Of a DNA stretch of 64,000 bases, positions 20,323 through 30,084 are shown piece by piece. The DNA is taken from assembly GCA_009829735.1 (NCBI GenBank), contig CM020620.1, positions 5,262,299-5,326,298 on the forward strand, written 5' to 3'. The position numbers and the translations under genes are program-made. Below the pieces are notes generated by a model. The model did no database searches, was not told the DNA's origin, and saw only the letters and a program-made list of their open reading frames with translations. Numbering within the stretch: the stretch's first letter is position 1; every line of letters starts with the position of its first letter. Source of the DNA: Pyropia yezoensis. Lineage: Eukaryota > Rhodophyta > Bangiophyceae > Bangiales > Bangiaceae.

Positions 20323-22506
20323 ATGTCTACCCAAGAGACGGGGAACGTTCAAGATGACGGATCGGCGTCGACGCCGACTCCGGAGGTGACTACGGGAACC
20401 GGGATCGGGAACCCGATCGATAACATTGAGACGCCAATGCTTTCCGGTGCCGGATCGACGTTTGGCACGGCTCGGACGGCAGGAGGCGGGGGCCCGCCTC
20501 AACTGTCGTCGACCGACCTCACTCCGCCGCCTCCTTCACCAGGGGATTCCCTGATGGCATCATTGGCCCGCATCGAGGCCCGGTTTTCCGGGCTCGACGC
20601 CCGTCAAGATCGGACGGAGGACGCAATGGCAGTGTTGATGTCAACACGGCACACGACTGGACCCCGTCGTGTTCCTCCCACACCGGTACGGTTCGAACCG
20701 GCCGGACTACTTTCGGAGTCCACCAGGGTCAATCCCGGGGTTGCTACTCCTGGACAACCCCCGGACACAATGGGGTATGGGTCCGACTCGTCGGCAGAGT
20801 TGGAACGGAGTCACACGGAGCGATACGCTCGGAGCACCCGAAGCGGACTCCGCGGACACGACCCGGCAGATACGTACGCCGGGGGAGAGTCGGTTATTGG
20901 GGGAGGGGGTACCCTCTCGCAGTACCCCCACGACGAAGGAGGCCCGGCAACTCGGGTTCCCGAGGTGCCGACGCCTGAAGTACCATCTTCAGTGGTGGAA
21001 GCTATGACCGCGCAGGTAACTGCGAGCCTACTGAAGCGGATGGAGTCCGATGAGTTCGCTCATCAACTGGCTAAGCGACTGGATATCCAGGACGCTGACA
21101 CGGAGATCGTCAACGAGGTCTTCCGGTCGGTTCTTACTCCGGAACGTTATCGTTTGGAGGACCGCTCTACCACCGTATCGGAATCGATGCGTAATACGTC
21201 GCATCGGGCGATCCGCTCTATGCAGACCCTTATGAAGGGAGTCCCTATGTTCGGGGGGCCGAACGGACGCCCGTTGGCAGTCATCGGCTTCTTGACCAGC
21301 TTCAAGGCAGCCGCAGACAAGGCGCTCGTTAACGAGGGGCTGGCCCTGGAGATCCTCCCGTTCTTTGTTGATGAACGGGTGCGAGGCATTCTTCGCCAGG
21401 CATCCCCGATGCCGGGAATGAGGGTCGCGGCCACCCCCATGGATTACCGTGGGATATTGAAGGAGCTGCTGAGCAGCTACCTCAGTGAGGACAAGTGCGA
21501 GGACCACTATCGGGCCCTTCGCACTGCCACCGCCCAGTCCTGGGAGGATGAGGAGATGTTTGGACGCCGGATCCAAGAGCTCGACTACGAGCTGGGGAAG
21601 CTCCTCGGAGAAGGGGAGCTACGGGCCATCCTGTTCGCAGGAGTACCCAACTACGTGCGGATATCCGCACGGGGCGCCAACACGGCACGGACGAACTTCA
21701 GTCGACTGATGCATATGTGCAAGTCCCTAGGGGACGCCTACCGGGTTCTACACCCGGAGTGTGCCTTGGCCCCGAAGCCCAAGGGTGAGGGAGGCAAGCC
21801 CAGTCTTACCCCGGTACCGAGGCAAGAGAAGGTGGAACGTAAGGCCGCACCAGTACTGGTGGCGACCGAACATACCCCTATTGGTGAGGGTGACCCTCTA
21901 GTCGACCAACAGGGCCACCTGTTGCTACCGGCGACGCCGGTGATTGATGAACATGGTACGGTAGCGTACATCGCCCCGGCTGGAACCCAGTTCCAGGTCA
22001 ACGAAGGAACGGGACGGCGCGTCCCGTATGTGCGGACTACGGGGTACTCCCCGGTGACGGGTAACCCTCACCAACCCTTGCCAACATGGGCGGTGCGCAC
22101 GGAGGCACCCCCGCAGATTGCGGGCCGACCCAACCGGTTGGGGGAGTCCATGTTCCGGTTGACCCAAGGACCCAAGGCCTACCAGGGAGCAGGCACTCGG
22201 GCGCCCGAGGGAGGCAACCGTAGCTACGGGGCTACCCCGATGCGACCTCAAGGGGGGACCGGCACGTCCGGATGTATGTTGTGTGGGGATCCCCAGCACT
22301 GGGTGTCTTCCTGTCCACTCGTCCCCGAGGAGTCTCGGCGGGCAGCGGCGCAACGCAAGGCATCCACCGGGGGGTATCCCCCCCGAGCACCCGGACCCGC
22401 ACCGGGTAGGCAGCCAGCTCCAGGTGGAGTACTGGCCGTCGAGGGGGCACCTCCTCAGCCGGATGTCCCGGCGGACAGCACCCTACCAAGGGCGGGAAAC
22501 GAGTAA
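20323..22506 (+). CDS. gag: Element A Gag polyprotein
   Basis: Gag of 727 aa; the ATG at 20323 is preferred over an in-frame GTG at 20317. It packages element RNA and forms the virus-like particle. The N-terminal 280 residues are Ser/Thr/Pro/Gly-rich. Residues about 285-460 match the retrotransposon capsid fold (FGGPNGRPLAVIGFLTSF, later WEDEEMFGRRIQELDYELG). A CX2CX4HX4C zinc knuckle (CMLCGDPQHWVSSC) lies near residue 650, followed by a Pro-rich tail. A canonical -1 slippery heptamer GGGAAAC in the correct phase lies just before the GAG TAA end, so Gag-Pol is probably made by frameshifting. Pol also has its own ATG 8 bases after the Gag stop. Confidence 0.9.
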   Translation: MSTQETGNVQDDGSASTPTPEVTTGTGIGNPIDNIETPMLSGAGSTFGTARTAGGGGPPQLSSTDLTPPPPSPGDSLMASLARIEARFSGLDARQDRTEDAMAVLMSTRHTTGPRRVPPTPVRFEPAGLLSESTRVNPGVATPGQPPDTMGYGSDSSAELERSHTERYARSTRSGLRGHDPADTYAGGESVIGGGGTLSQYPHDEGGPATRVPEVPTPEVPSSVVEAMTAQVTASLLKRMESDEFAHQLAKRLDIQDADTEIVNEVFRSVLTPERYRLEDRSTTVSESMRNTSHRAIRSMQTLMKGVPMFGGPNGRPLAVIGFLTSFKAAADKALVNEGLALEILPFFVDERVRGILRQASPMPGMRVAATPMDYRGILKELLSSYLSEDKCEDHYRALRTATAQSWEDEEMFGRRIQELDYELGKLLGEGELRAILFAGVPNYVRISARGANTARTNFSRLMHMCKSLGDAYRVLHPECALAPKPKGEGGKPSLTPVPRQEKVERKAAPVLVATEHTPIGEGDPLVDQQGHLLLPATPVIDEHGTVAYIAPAGTQFQVNEGTGRRVPYVRTTGYSPVTGNPHQPLPTWAVRTEAPPQIAGRPNRLGESMFRLTQGPKAYQGAGTRAPEGGNRSYGATPMRPQGGTGTSGCMLCGDPQHWVSSCPLVPEESRRAAAQRKASTGGYPPRAPGPAPGRQPAPGGVLAVEGAPPQPDVPADSTLPRAGNE
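22494..22500 (+). promoter_or_regulatory. -1 ribosomal frameshift heptamer, element A
   Basis: G GGA AAC in the gag frame, one codon before the TAA. Slipping back one base enters the pol frame, which is open across the junction to the protease. The same heptamer stands at the same place in element B. Confidence 0.65.
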
Positions 22507-22514
22507 GAGGAAGG

Positions 22515-25500
22515 ATGACCGGGGGGCGCTGGGGTCACCCAAGCAAGCCACCCCGGAGTACCGCGGGGAAAGCCCCACGGAGAGCGCGGTTGAGCCGACG
22601 CCGCATCAACCCCCGGGTACACCTTCCGGCCCCGACGACACGGCGTCAGGGGATTGATGACCAACCTCCGAGGTTGGGAGGAGAGGACGGGAAGCCCCTT
22701 CACGTTGAACCAGACAAGGGCCCTGTTCAGGATGCCCGAGCTACACCGGATATCGGTGTAGGACATGTGTTGTTTACCTTGGAGAACTTCAAGGTATCAG
22801 CCACACTGGGGGTTGACCCCCAGTCGACACGATCGTACTACCCTGTACTGGACACAGGGGCTGGACCCAACCTTATCCGGAAGGATACCCTCCCGGACAA
22901 GTGGCTTCCACGAGTCAGAGTGACTCGGGGACCCACCATCAAGGACGCGAATGGTCGACTCATTCGTACGACCGCAGCGATGTCGCTGCAGGTTACCATC
23001 GGGGATCTCACCACGGAAGTTGACTTCCTGGTATGTGAAACGCTATCGGTGCCCTGCATACTGGGGTGCACCTTCATCAACGTTCACGTTGATGCAATCC
23101 GGCCAGGCCGGAGGACCGTCGAGCTTCAAGAAGCCGACGGGACGAAGCGAGGACACACGGCTATCGTCAGGGACCTGACGCTACAAGGAAGCCACGTTAA
23201 CGTGGCTGAGGTGTACGCAAGCGTCGAGCCGAAGACACTTCGGTTGGCCAAGCGAACTCGCTTTGAGCCGTTGTCAGAGACAGTCCTCCCGGTTAACTGC
23301 GACCTCGCAGGCATCTGCAGAGTCCAGTCCAACCTGCGGACGTACAAGCGCCATGGGTTGACCATGGCCAACGGTCTCATAGACCTCCCAGCAGGAGGGT
23401 CGTCCCTCCTAGTGATGGCGAACTACCGCCGTAAGGCAGTCACCCTCCCGAAGGGAACTATCCTCGGGATTGCCGAACTCTACGAAGGAGATATCCTTAC
23501 CCCTGATAAGGAAGGTCAAGTGGAACCACTTGAAGTACTGGCGGTCGCCGAGACCACCGAGCGACAGCAACCCGATGACGGGAAGCCTAACCCATCGGCG
23601 GCTCCGGCGGACCTGCCGCCAAAGGACCAGGAGGCCTTGAAGGCACTGGCCGAGGCTGACCTCGACCACCTTCCCCCTTCGGTAGCCGAAGGGGTACGAC
23701 GGATGCTAAGAAAGCATGACGTTATGTGGACAGGCGGGGCCTTGGGGACCATTGGGGCAACCCAACATCGTATAGACCTGGTACCAGGCGCACGACCCGC
23801 CCGCTCACAACCGCACCGAGCGGGACCTATGCAACGAGAGATCGTTGATGGAGAAGTGAAGAGGATGAGTGAAGCTAAGGTGATCCGACCTTCGATGTCG
23901 GAATGGGGTGCCCCAGTCGTTATTGTGCCGAAGAAGGATCAAACCCCTCGGTTTTGCATCGATTATCGACGCCTCAACTTGGTTACCAAGAAGGACTCAT
24001 ACCCTTTACCAAGGATGGATGAATGCATCGACTCCCTGGGGGAGGCTACGGTGTTTACCACCATCGACTGCAATGCCGGATACTGGCAGATCCCGGTGGC
24101 GGACGAGGATATCCCCAAGACGGCATTCGTCTGTCACAGTGGAGTGTACGAGTTCCTAAGGATGCCCTTCGGATTGTCCAACGCCCCCGCTACATTCCAG
24201 CGGGCTATCGACATCATACTGTCTGGGGTGAAGTGGCGTAACTGCCTAGTGTACCTCGATGACGTCATCGTCTTCTCGCGTAACATGGATGACCATGTAC
24301 AACATGTTGACGAGGTACTCACCCTCTTGAGGAACGCCGGGGTAACCCTGCGTCTGAAGAAGTGCGCCTTCTTCCAACAGACGGTCGAATATCTGGGCCA
24401 CCAGATAACCCCTGGTAAACTAGGGGTACTCGAAGCCAATACCCGGGCACTCCGGGATGCCCGGTTCCCTAACACCCAGACGCAGCTCAAGAGCTTCCTG
24501 GGAATGTGCAATGTATACCGACGGTTCGTCAAGGACTTCGCTCGGATAGCTAAACCGTTAACGGTTCTTACGAGCAGTACCTTACCCAAGGTACTCCAAC
24601 CCCCTTCGCCTAGCGAAGAGGAGGCATTCGAGTCGCTGAAGCGAGCCTTACTAGCCCCACCCGTCCTTGCGTTACCGCATAGACGGGGTACCTTCGTCAT
24701 CGATGTCGATGCATGTGATACACAAGTGGGATGCACCCTGTTACAGGGAGAGACGTTGATCGGTACCGATAACGTTATCCCGGACCTACGTCCGGTAGGG
24801 TACTTCAGCCGGACACTCAACCCGGCTGAGCGGAACTATAGTGCCACCGAGCGTGAATGCCTCGGAGTTATATGGGCAGTGCAACTGCTCCGTCCATACC
24901 TGGAGGGCTCCAGGTTCATCGTGAGGTCCGACCACGAACCCCTACGATGGCTCCTCAACCTTGGTGACAAGGATTCCGATAGCCATGGGAGGCTAGCCCG
25001 ATGGAGGCTGAAGATGGCCGAGCACGACTACCGCACGGTGTATAAGGCTGGGTCAACCCACCACCTCGGAGACGCGTTGTCTCGACTCGACACCCCGAGC
25101 GGGGATACCCGCCCGGTGGACGAGGACATCCCGGTAGTACCGGTGTGCATGGTGGGTAATGCTACCCAGGGTATGGCTGACCATACCATGGCACACCTTG
25201 CGTGCCCATTGACCCTCGCGGACTTCCGCGAGGCACAGGCCAACGACGATGACTGTAGACGTCATCGTGCTAACCTCCTGGCCGGTACGGCCGGCATCTT
25301 CTCCGAGAACGAAGACGGACTCATATACCGGCGGGCACCCGCCGATGGACGACATCAAGTCGTGGTTCCCGTGTCCTTACGGCAAGCCGTCATGAAACGA
25401 GAACATGAGAACCCTACAGCCGGACACCCGGGGGGTTCACGTATGTTCGCAGCAATGCGAAGGTTCTTCTACTGGCCAGCAATGGCCGTCGACGTGGTCG

Positions 25501-26681
25501 ACCACGTACGGGGATGCCACCCCTGTGCACGTAACCGCATGAGTCTACATAGGCGGGCGTCTGCCATGAAGCTATTCCCACCTGATGGGCCCAACGGGCA
25601 AGTCGCTATCGACATACTCGGGCCACTTCCGATAACGGAAGAAGGGAACAGGTACATCCTGGTCATGTCTGACCGCTTCACTAAGCTGTCAAGAGCGGCA
25701 GCCATCCCGAAGGATACGGCATACACGATCATGAACGCAGAGGTTGACCACTGGATCAGTGCATACGGAGTCATGAAGCAACTCCTCTCCGATAACGGAG
25801 CAAACCTTACGTCGGCATTCTGCACTAAGGTCCTGGGCATGTTCGGTATCGAACCACGTCGGGCATCCGACTACCACCCGCAGTCCAACGGGCAGGTGGA
25901 GCGGTTCAACCGCACCATCGTAAAGATGCTACAGTGCTACGTGGCCGAGCACACGAACACTTGGGACAGGCTTCTGTCCGTACTCACCCTGGCATACAAT
26001 GCCAGGCCACATCGGAGCACAAACATTGCTCCGCTGGAGTGGGTCATGCCACTAGGCGTCGGTAACCTGACGCTGCCACCCGGCAGGTGCACTCGGTATG
26101 ATACACCGAAGGGCCGACCCGCCGAACGCATCCACCTAGCTTGGTTGGCCAAGCTATCGTGGATGATTCCTAAGCTCAAGGGTGCCCTGGACAGAACACA
26201 ACTTCGGTATAAGAAGAACTTCGACGCCCGACTACGGGTGCGCAACGCAACCCTGGTAACAGGTGACTGGGTCTATATCAGACACCAGAAGTTCCGAGGG
26301 AACAAGCTTATGCAACCGGTCAAGGGACCGTACCAGATCCTCCACAGAGATGACCACTCTGTTATCTTACACTCCGATACGGAGATCCAACGCATCAGTA
26401 TGAATGATGTCACACCTGCTCCGAAGCCGGAACAGCCTCAGCCGGTACCGGCTGGGTTGCTACATGAAGCTCTTACAACCCACCGGTCGGATGACCCGGT
26501 GGGACCGGATGGGATTCCATACCAAGTAGAGAGCGTGGTCGGACACACCGACCCGGACATACCAGGACCCTGGTACGTCAAGGTTATGTGGGTCGGATAC
26601 GACTCACCCACCTGGGAACAGGCGGCGAATATACCCCGCCAACTCCTCATGCCGTACATGAGGCGACGACGCCTACTGTAA
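22515..26681 (+). CDS. pol: Element A Pol polyprotein (PR-RT-RNaseH-IN-chromodomain)
   Basis: An intact 1388-aa Pol. Aspartic protease active site DTGA at residues 113-116. Reverse transcriptase with FCIDYRRLN, the MPFGL motif and the catalytic YLDD at residues 580-583. RNase H with its first Asp near residue 731 (VIDVDACDT). Integrase with an HHCC zinc finger near residues 960-1000, then a DDE core (VAIDILG, LSDNGAN, QVERFNR). The C-terminal 55 residues (YQVESVVGH to TWEQAANIP) form a chromodomain-like fold, which in this family directs insertion to chromatin marks. The ATG at 22515 follows the gag TAA by 8 bases, and the frame is open further upstream, so expression by -1 frameshift is likely. 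All catalytic motifs are present, so this copy looks active. Confidence 0.92.
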   Translation: MTGGRWGHPSKPPRSTAGKAPRRARLSRRRINPRVHLPAPTTRRQGIDDQPPRLGGEDGKPLHVEPDKGPVQDARATPDIGVGHVLFTLENFKVSATLGVDPQSTRSYYPVLDTGAGPNLIRKDTLPDKWLPRVRVTRGPTIKDANGRLIRTTAAMSLQVTIGDLTTEVDFLVCETLSVPCILGCTFINVHVDAIRPGRRTVELQEADGTKRGHTAIVRDLTLQGSHVNVAEVYASVEPKTLRLAKRTRFEPLSETVLPVNCDLAGICRVQSNLRTYKRHGLTMANGLIDLPAGGSSLLVMANYRRKAVTLPKGTILGIAELYEGDILTPDKEGQVEPLEVLAVAETTERQQPDDGKPNPSAAPADLPPKDQEALKALAEADLDHLPPSVAEGVRRMLRKHDVMWTGGALGTIGATQHRIDLVPGARPARSQPHRAGPMQREIVDGEVKRMSEAKVIRPSMSEWGAPVVIVPKKDQTPRFCIDYRRLNLVTKKDSYPLPRMDECIDSLGEATVFTTIDCNAGYWQIPVADEDIPKTAFVCHSGVYEFLRMPFGLSNAPATFQRAIDIILSGVKWRNCLVYLDDVIVFSRNMDDHVQHVDEVLTLLRNAGVTLRLKKCAFFQQTVEYLGHQITPGKLGVLEANTRALRDARFPNTQTQLKSFLGMCNVYRRFVKDFARIAKPLTVLTSSTLPKVLQPPSPSEEEAFESLKRALLAPPVLALPHRRGTFVIDVDACDTQVGCTLLQGETLIGTDNVIPDLRPVGYFSRTLNPAERNYSATERECLGVIWAVQLLRPYLEGSRFIVRSDHEPLRWLLNLGDKDSDSHGRLARWRLKMAEHDYRTVYKAGSTHHLGDALSRLDTPSGDTRPVDEDIPVVPVCMVGNATQGMADHTMAHLACPLTLADFREAQANDDDCRRHRANLLAGTAGIFSENEDGLIYRRAPADGRHQVVVPVSLRQAVMKREHENPTAGHPGGSRMFAAMRRFFYWPAMAVDVVDHVRGCHPCARNRMSLHRRASAMKLFPPDGPNGQVAIDILGPLPITEEGNRYILVMSDRFTKLSRAAAIPKDTAYTIMNAEVDHWISAYGVMKQLLSDNGANLTSAFCTKVLGMFGIEPRRASDYHPQSNGQVERFNRTIVKMLQCYVAEHTNTWDRLLSVLTLAYNARPHRSTNIAPLEWVMPLGVGNLTLPPGRCTRYDTPKGRPAERIHLAWLAKLSWMIPKLKGALDRTQLRYKKNFDARLRVRNATLVTGDWVYIRHQKFRGNKLMQPVKGPYQILHRDDHSVILHSDTEIQRISMNDVTPAPKPEQPQPVPAGLLHEALTTHRSDDPVGPDGIPYQVESVVGHTDPDIPGPWYVKVMWVGYDSPTWEQAANIPRQLLMPYMRRRRLL

Positions 26682-26756
26682 CAACCCAACCGACACCGAC
26701 TTCGGCTGTTGGGGGGTGAGGCTTATACCTACTAAGTAGGGTGTGACATGGTTACG

Positions 26757-26852
26757 GCAGACTTAGGTTTCTAAGTCAAATCAGACTTAGGTTTCTAAGT
26801 CGAAACCAAGCTTAGGTAACTAAGTAGAGCTAAGCTTAGGTAACTAAGTAAA
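26757..26852. repeat. Four tandem palindromes between convergent pol and antisense ORF
   Basis: Four units of about 24 bp, each a small palindrome: ACTTAG-GTTT-CTAAGT twice (26761-26776, 26785-26800), then CTTAG-GTAA-CTAAG twice (26811-26824, 26835-26848). They sit between the 3' ends of two convergent genes, where termination or 3'-end formation of both transcripts would occur. A second pair of hairpins (GGGAGGAT(G/A)ACCTCCC) lies at about 26929-26980. The same cluster recurs in the second copy at 33369-33463. Confidence 0.8.
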
Positions 26853-27162
26853 AACCTGAACCTTAATAAGTTAACTTAAAGGTAAAGGCTAACTCCGATA
26901 ATATCGAAGTAACTAGGGAGCTTACACGGGAGGATGACCTCCCCAAGCCAAGACACAAAGTGAGGGAGGATAACCTCCCCAAGCATGAACCAACCGGAAG
27001 AAGTTGGGCGGGAGGCAAGGCACCACTGAGCCAGAAGGGGTACTCCCCAGGGCAGCAAACAGAGGCAAGCAATGCCCCCAGCGGGGATGAGTTTATACTC
27101 ACTACTACCCGGCTACCCTAAGGGTTGCCGGGGCCCTCTCCCTCACAAACAAATAGCACTCC

Positions 27163-29584
27163 TCAGTGGGTAGACCCACTGCCCGAGGGAGGCCACTCAC
27201 GCGTAAGCGCGTATACCTCCGTGCTCCACCGGTCGGCAATGTCACGACGGTCGACCACCCGAGTTACCTCGGTGCATAGCTGGACGAGGGTGCTGCGGCC
27301 AGCCTCCACGTCCTCCAGAGCTTTCTGGAGGCGGTCCAGCACGCCACCAAAGCAACGCGCTGACCCAAGCAGCGCAGCACCTGGGGGGATATCCCCCAGC
27401 TAACAGAGAGACCCCCACGCATTGCGCGGGTAACAAGGGCGTCAACGCCTTCATACCAGAGACGGGGACCCCCGTCATGTAGGACAGGGGCGGGAGGTGA
27501 CACTGGCGCAGCCAGAGGAGCCACAGGAGCCGACACGGCTACCACCGGAGCCGGTGGCACCTGATACGAGGCCCGGTAGGACCCTACCGAAGGGGCTCCA
27601 CCGTAACCACGGCGGTACTCCGCCCGACGACGGGACACCTCACGCTCCCCACCCACAGAGCCCCACTCTCGGGGACGACGGCCAACCGCCGCCGGCATCG
27701 GGTTACCGAACCACGGAGCAAGGACCTGAAGAGGGTCATGGATAACCATGGGAATACCCAGGTCAGGAACGGCCCTCGGTGGACGCCCACCCATGGCAAC
27801 TAGGCTCACCCGGCTGAGTACGCCGGACACGCAACGAATGACGAGGCAAGGGGGAAGCCCCAGCCTGCGGGTCCCGGTACGGGGGAAGGGCCAACACCCC
27901 AGCCCCAGTTCACGGCATCGTGAACAGCCAGCAGGGCTTCGAACTCCCGGGCCAACCCGGTCTTGGCAGCTATCAGATCCACGCCCAACTGCGCGATGTG
28001 CCGACGGACACCGTCGGAAGATGAAACAGACGACCCTGCGGCGGACGGACAGCAAGAAGGATGAAGCCTGCCCGAGGGTAACCTCAAGGGTGAAGGTACC
28101 CTGCAACGGGTGGACCGGTCGCGAGGCCAACACACTCCCGAAGTAGCGAAGACAGGAGCCGGTGTCAAACCGGAAAGCAGGGGCGGGTTCCCACCCCTCC
28201 TGCCATAGCGGCGGGCGCACGGGAGTGTATACCGGAGCACGACCGTTGCCGGTCTGCAACGCACCACGTTATATCCGTGCGGAACGCATCCGCCATGACA
28301 CCATGGTTACGTCGCCAACTCGACGCCGACTTCAACCCCGCCATGGGCGGGTAGGGAGCCGTCAACGACAGATACGGGGGTACCCCCGGTAGTAGTCAAA
28401 GTCGGGATACCGACCGGTACGGCTCACCGTCTCCCCAAACGCAACCGGCTCCGCCGCCGCCGCAATCCCCCGAGCACTAGCCGGGTAGTCAATCTCCGCG
28501 GCAACGCGGGGCAATCAAGTCGCAGACCCCGAAGTTGGGGTCGAGGGTAGACCCTCACCCCGTCCCACCCGGGTGCGCCAGAGCTGCGCATGCCGGTCGT
28601 CCGGCTGACTCAGGATCCAATGGTGTTCCACCCGGACCGCGTTCGGCTGGTTGACCAGCCGCAACAACTTCCCGCTCCCAGCACGGGTCCACCTTGGACG
28701 CGCCGGGAGGATTCTCCACGGGGATGCACCAGGTGGAAGTCCACCCGCATACGCCCATCGGACTCCCATCGACTCTTGCACCGTGAGGCCTCGAACCGAG
28801 CCACCAAGTCGGACACCGACATGGCGGGTTGACCCGCCGCCACGGCGACGCCGCCACCCAACGGGGCAACCCGGGCAGGACCAGGAAGAATCGGGGCGCC
28901 GGGGACGCACCACCGGCAGAGGGGCCGACGTCGGAGATGGACGAGGCCGAGGAGGAAGAAGGGGCGGGCGCCCGCCCGGAGTAACTCCCGGTGTCAACCG
29001 CCATGGAGAAGGAGCGTCTTGACCGCTCGACGCCCGCGGCACCGCAGGTACGGCACCGGCGCCGGCACCAACCCGTCGGCGTAGCCCCCGCCTCGGAAGG
29101 GGAAGGCACTTGGACAGCCTCCGGAGCCGGACCCGGCCGTGCGGACACCCGCACCGTCTTGACCCCGCCGCACCGGGTGTCGCACCGCACCCGCCACCAC
29201 CCACCGCGTCAACGTCGGGACCGCCTCGAGGAGTCACCGCCCGGACACCCGGACCACCTTGACCAGCCGGAGTCGGCTGCGGGTCGCGCCTTCCGCCGCA
29301 GGGCGACCATCTTGAGGTACCTGCGGTGAGCCGGCACCGGCACCAGGCCCTCCGGCAGCCGGCAGAGAGGGGGTAGAAGCCGCCACGCGCGGTGACCGCC
29401 GGTTGACCTCCGGCCGACGGCACCGTCGTGCCGCTGCACACGGACGACAGTCCTCCGGCCGACAGACGGACGGACACCGCAGGCCCGTCGTCGTCAGACG
29501 AGCTCACCCCGTAACGCGCGCGTCGGGACCGACAGGCGCGTCCGTCCTCCATCTCCTCCCCGATCAGGAGGTCTTCCTCCTCTT
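27163..29584 (-). pseudogene. Element A antisense ORF, copy 1 (frameshifted, cut by gap)
   Basis: The same protein as 33774..36221, read on the strand opposite to gag-pol. In this copy it is broken into several frames by single-base insertions and deletions and ends at the N gap. The indels increase towards the gap, which suggests low-quality contig-end sequence rather than biological decay. The C-terminal part ends at the stop at 27163, 482 bases past the pol stop and on the opposite strand. Confidence 0.7.
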
Positions 29585-30084
29585 NNNNNNNNNNNNNNNN
29601 NNNNNNNNNNNNNNNNNNNNNNNNNNNNNNNNNNNNNNNNNNNNNNNNNNNNNNNNNNNNNNNNNNNNNNNNNNNNNNNNNNNNNNNNNNNNNNNNNNNN
29701 NNNNNNNNNNNNNNNNNNNNNNNNNNNNNNNNNNNNNNNNNNNNNNNNNNNNNNNNNNNNNNNNNNNNNNNNNNNNNNNNNNNNNNNNNNNNNNNNNNNN
29801 NNNNNNNNNNNNNNNNNNNNNNNNNNNNNNNNNNNNNNNNNNNNNNNNNNNNNNNNNNNNNNNNNNNNNNNNNNNNNNNNNNNNNNNNNNNNNNNNNNNN
29901 NNNNNNNNNNNNNNNNNNNNNNNNNNNNNNNNNNNNNNNNNNNNNNNNNNNNNNNNNNNNNNNNNNNNNNNNNNNNNNNNNNNNNNNNNNNNNNNNNNNN
30001 NNNNNNNNNNNNNNNNNNNNNNNNNNNNNNNNNNNNNNNNNNNNNNNNNNNNNNNNNNNNNNNNNNNNNNNNNNNNNNNNNNNN
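29585..30084. other. Assembly gap of exactly 500 N
   Basis: Bases 29585-30084 are all N. The sequence after the gap (from 30085) is the same as that from 23471, and the sequence before it (to 29584) is the same as that ending at 36199. The two contigs therefore overlap by about 6.1 kb, and the round number is probably a placeholder. Confidence 0.98.
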
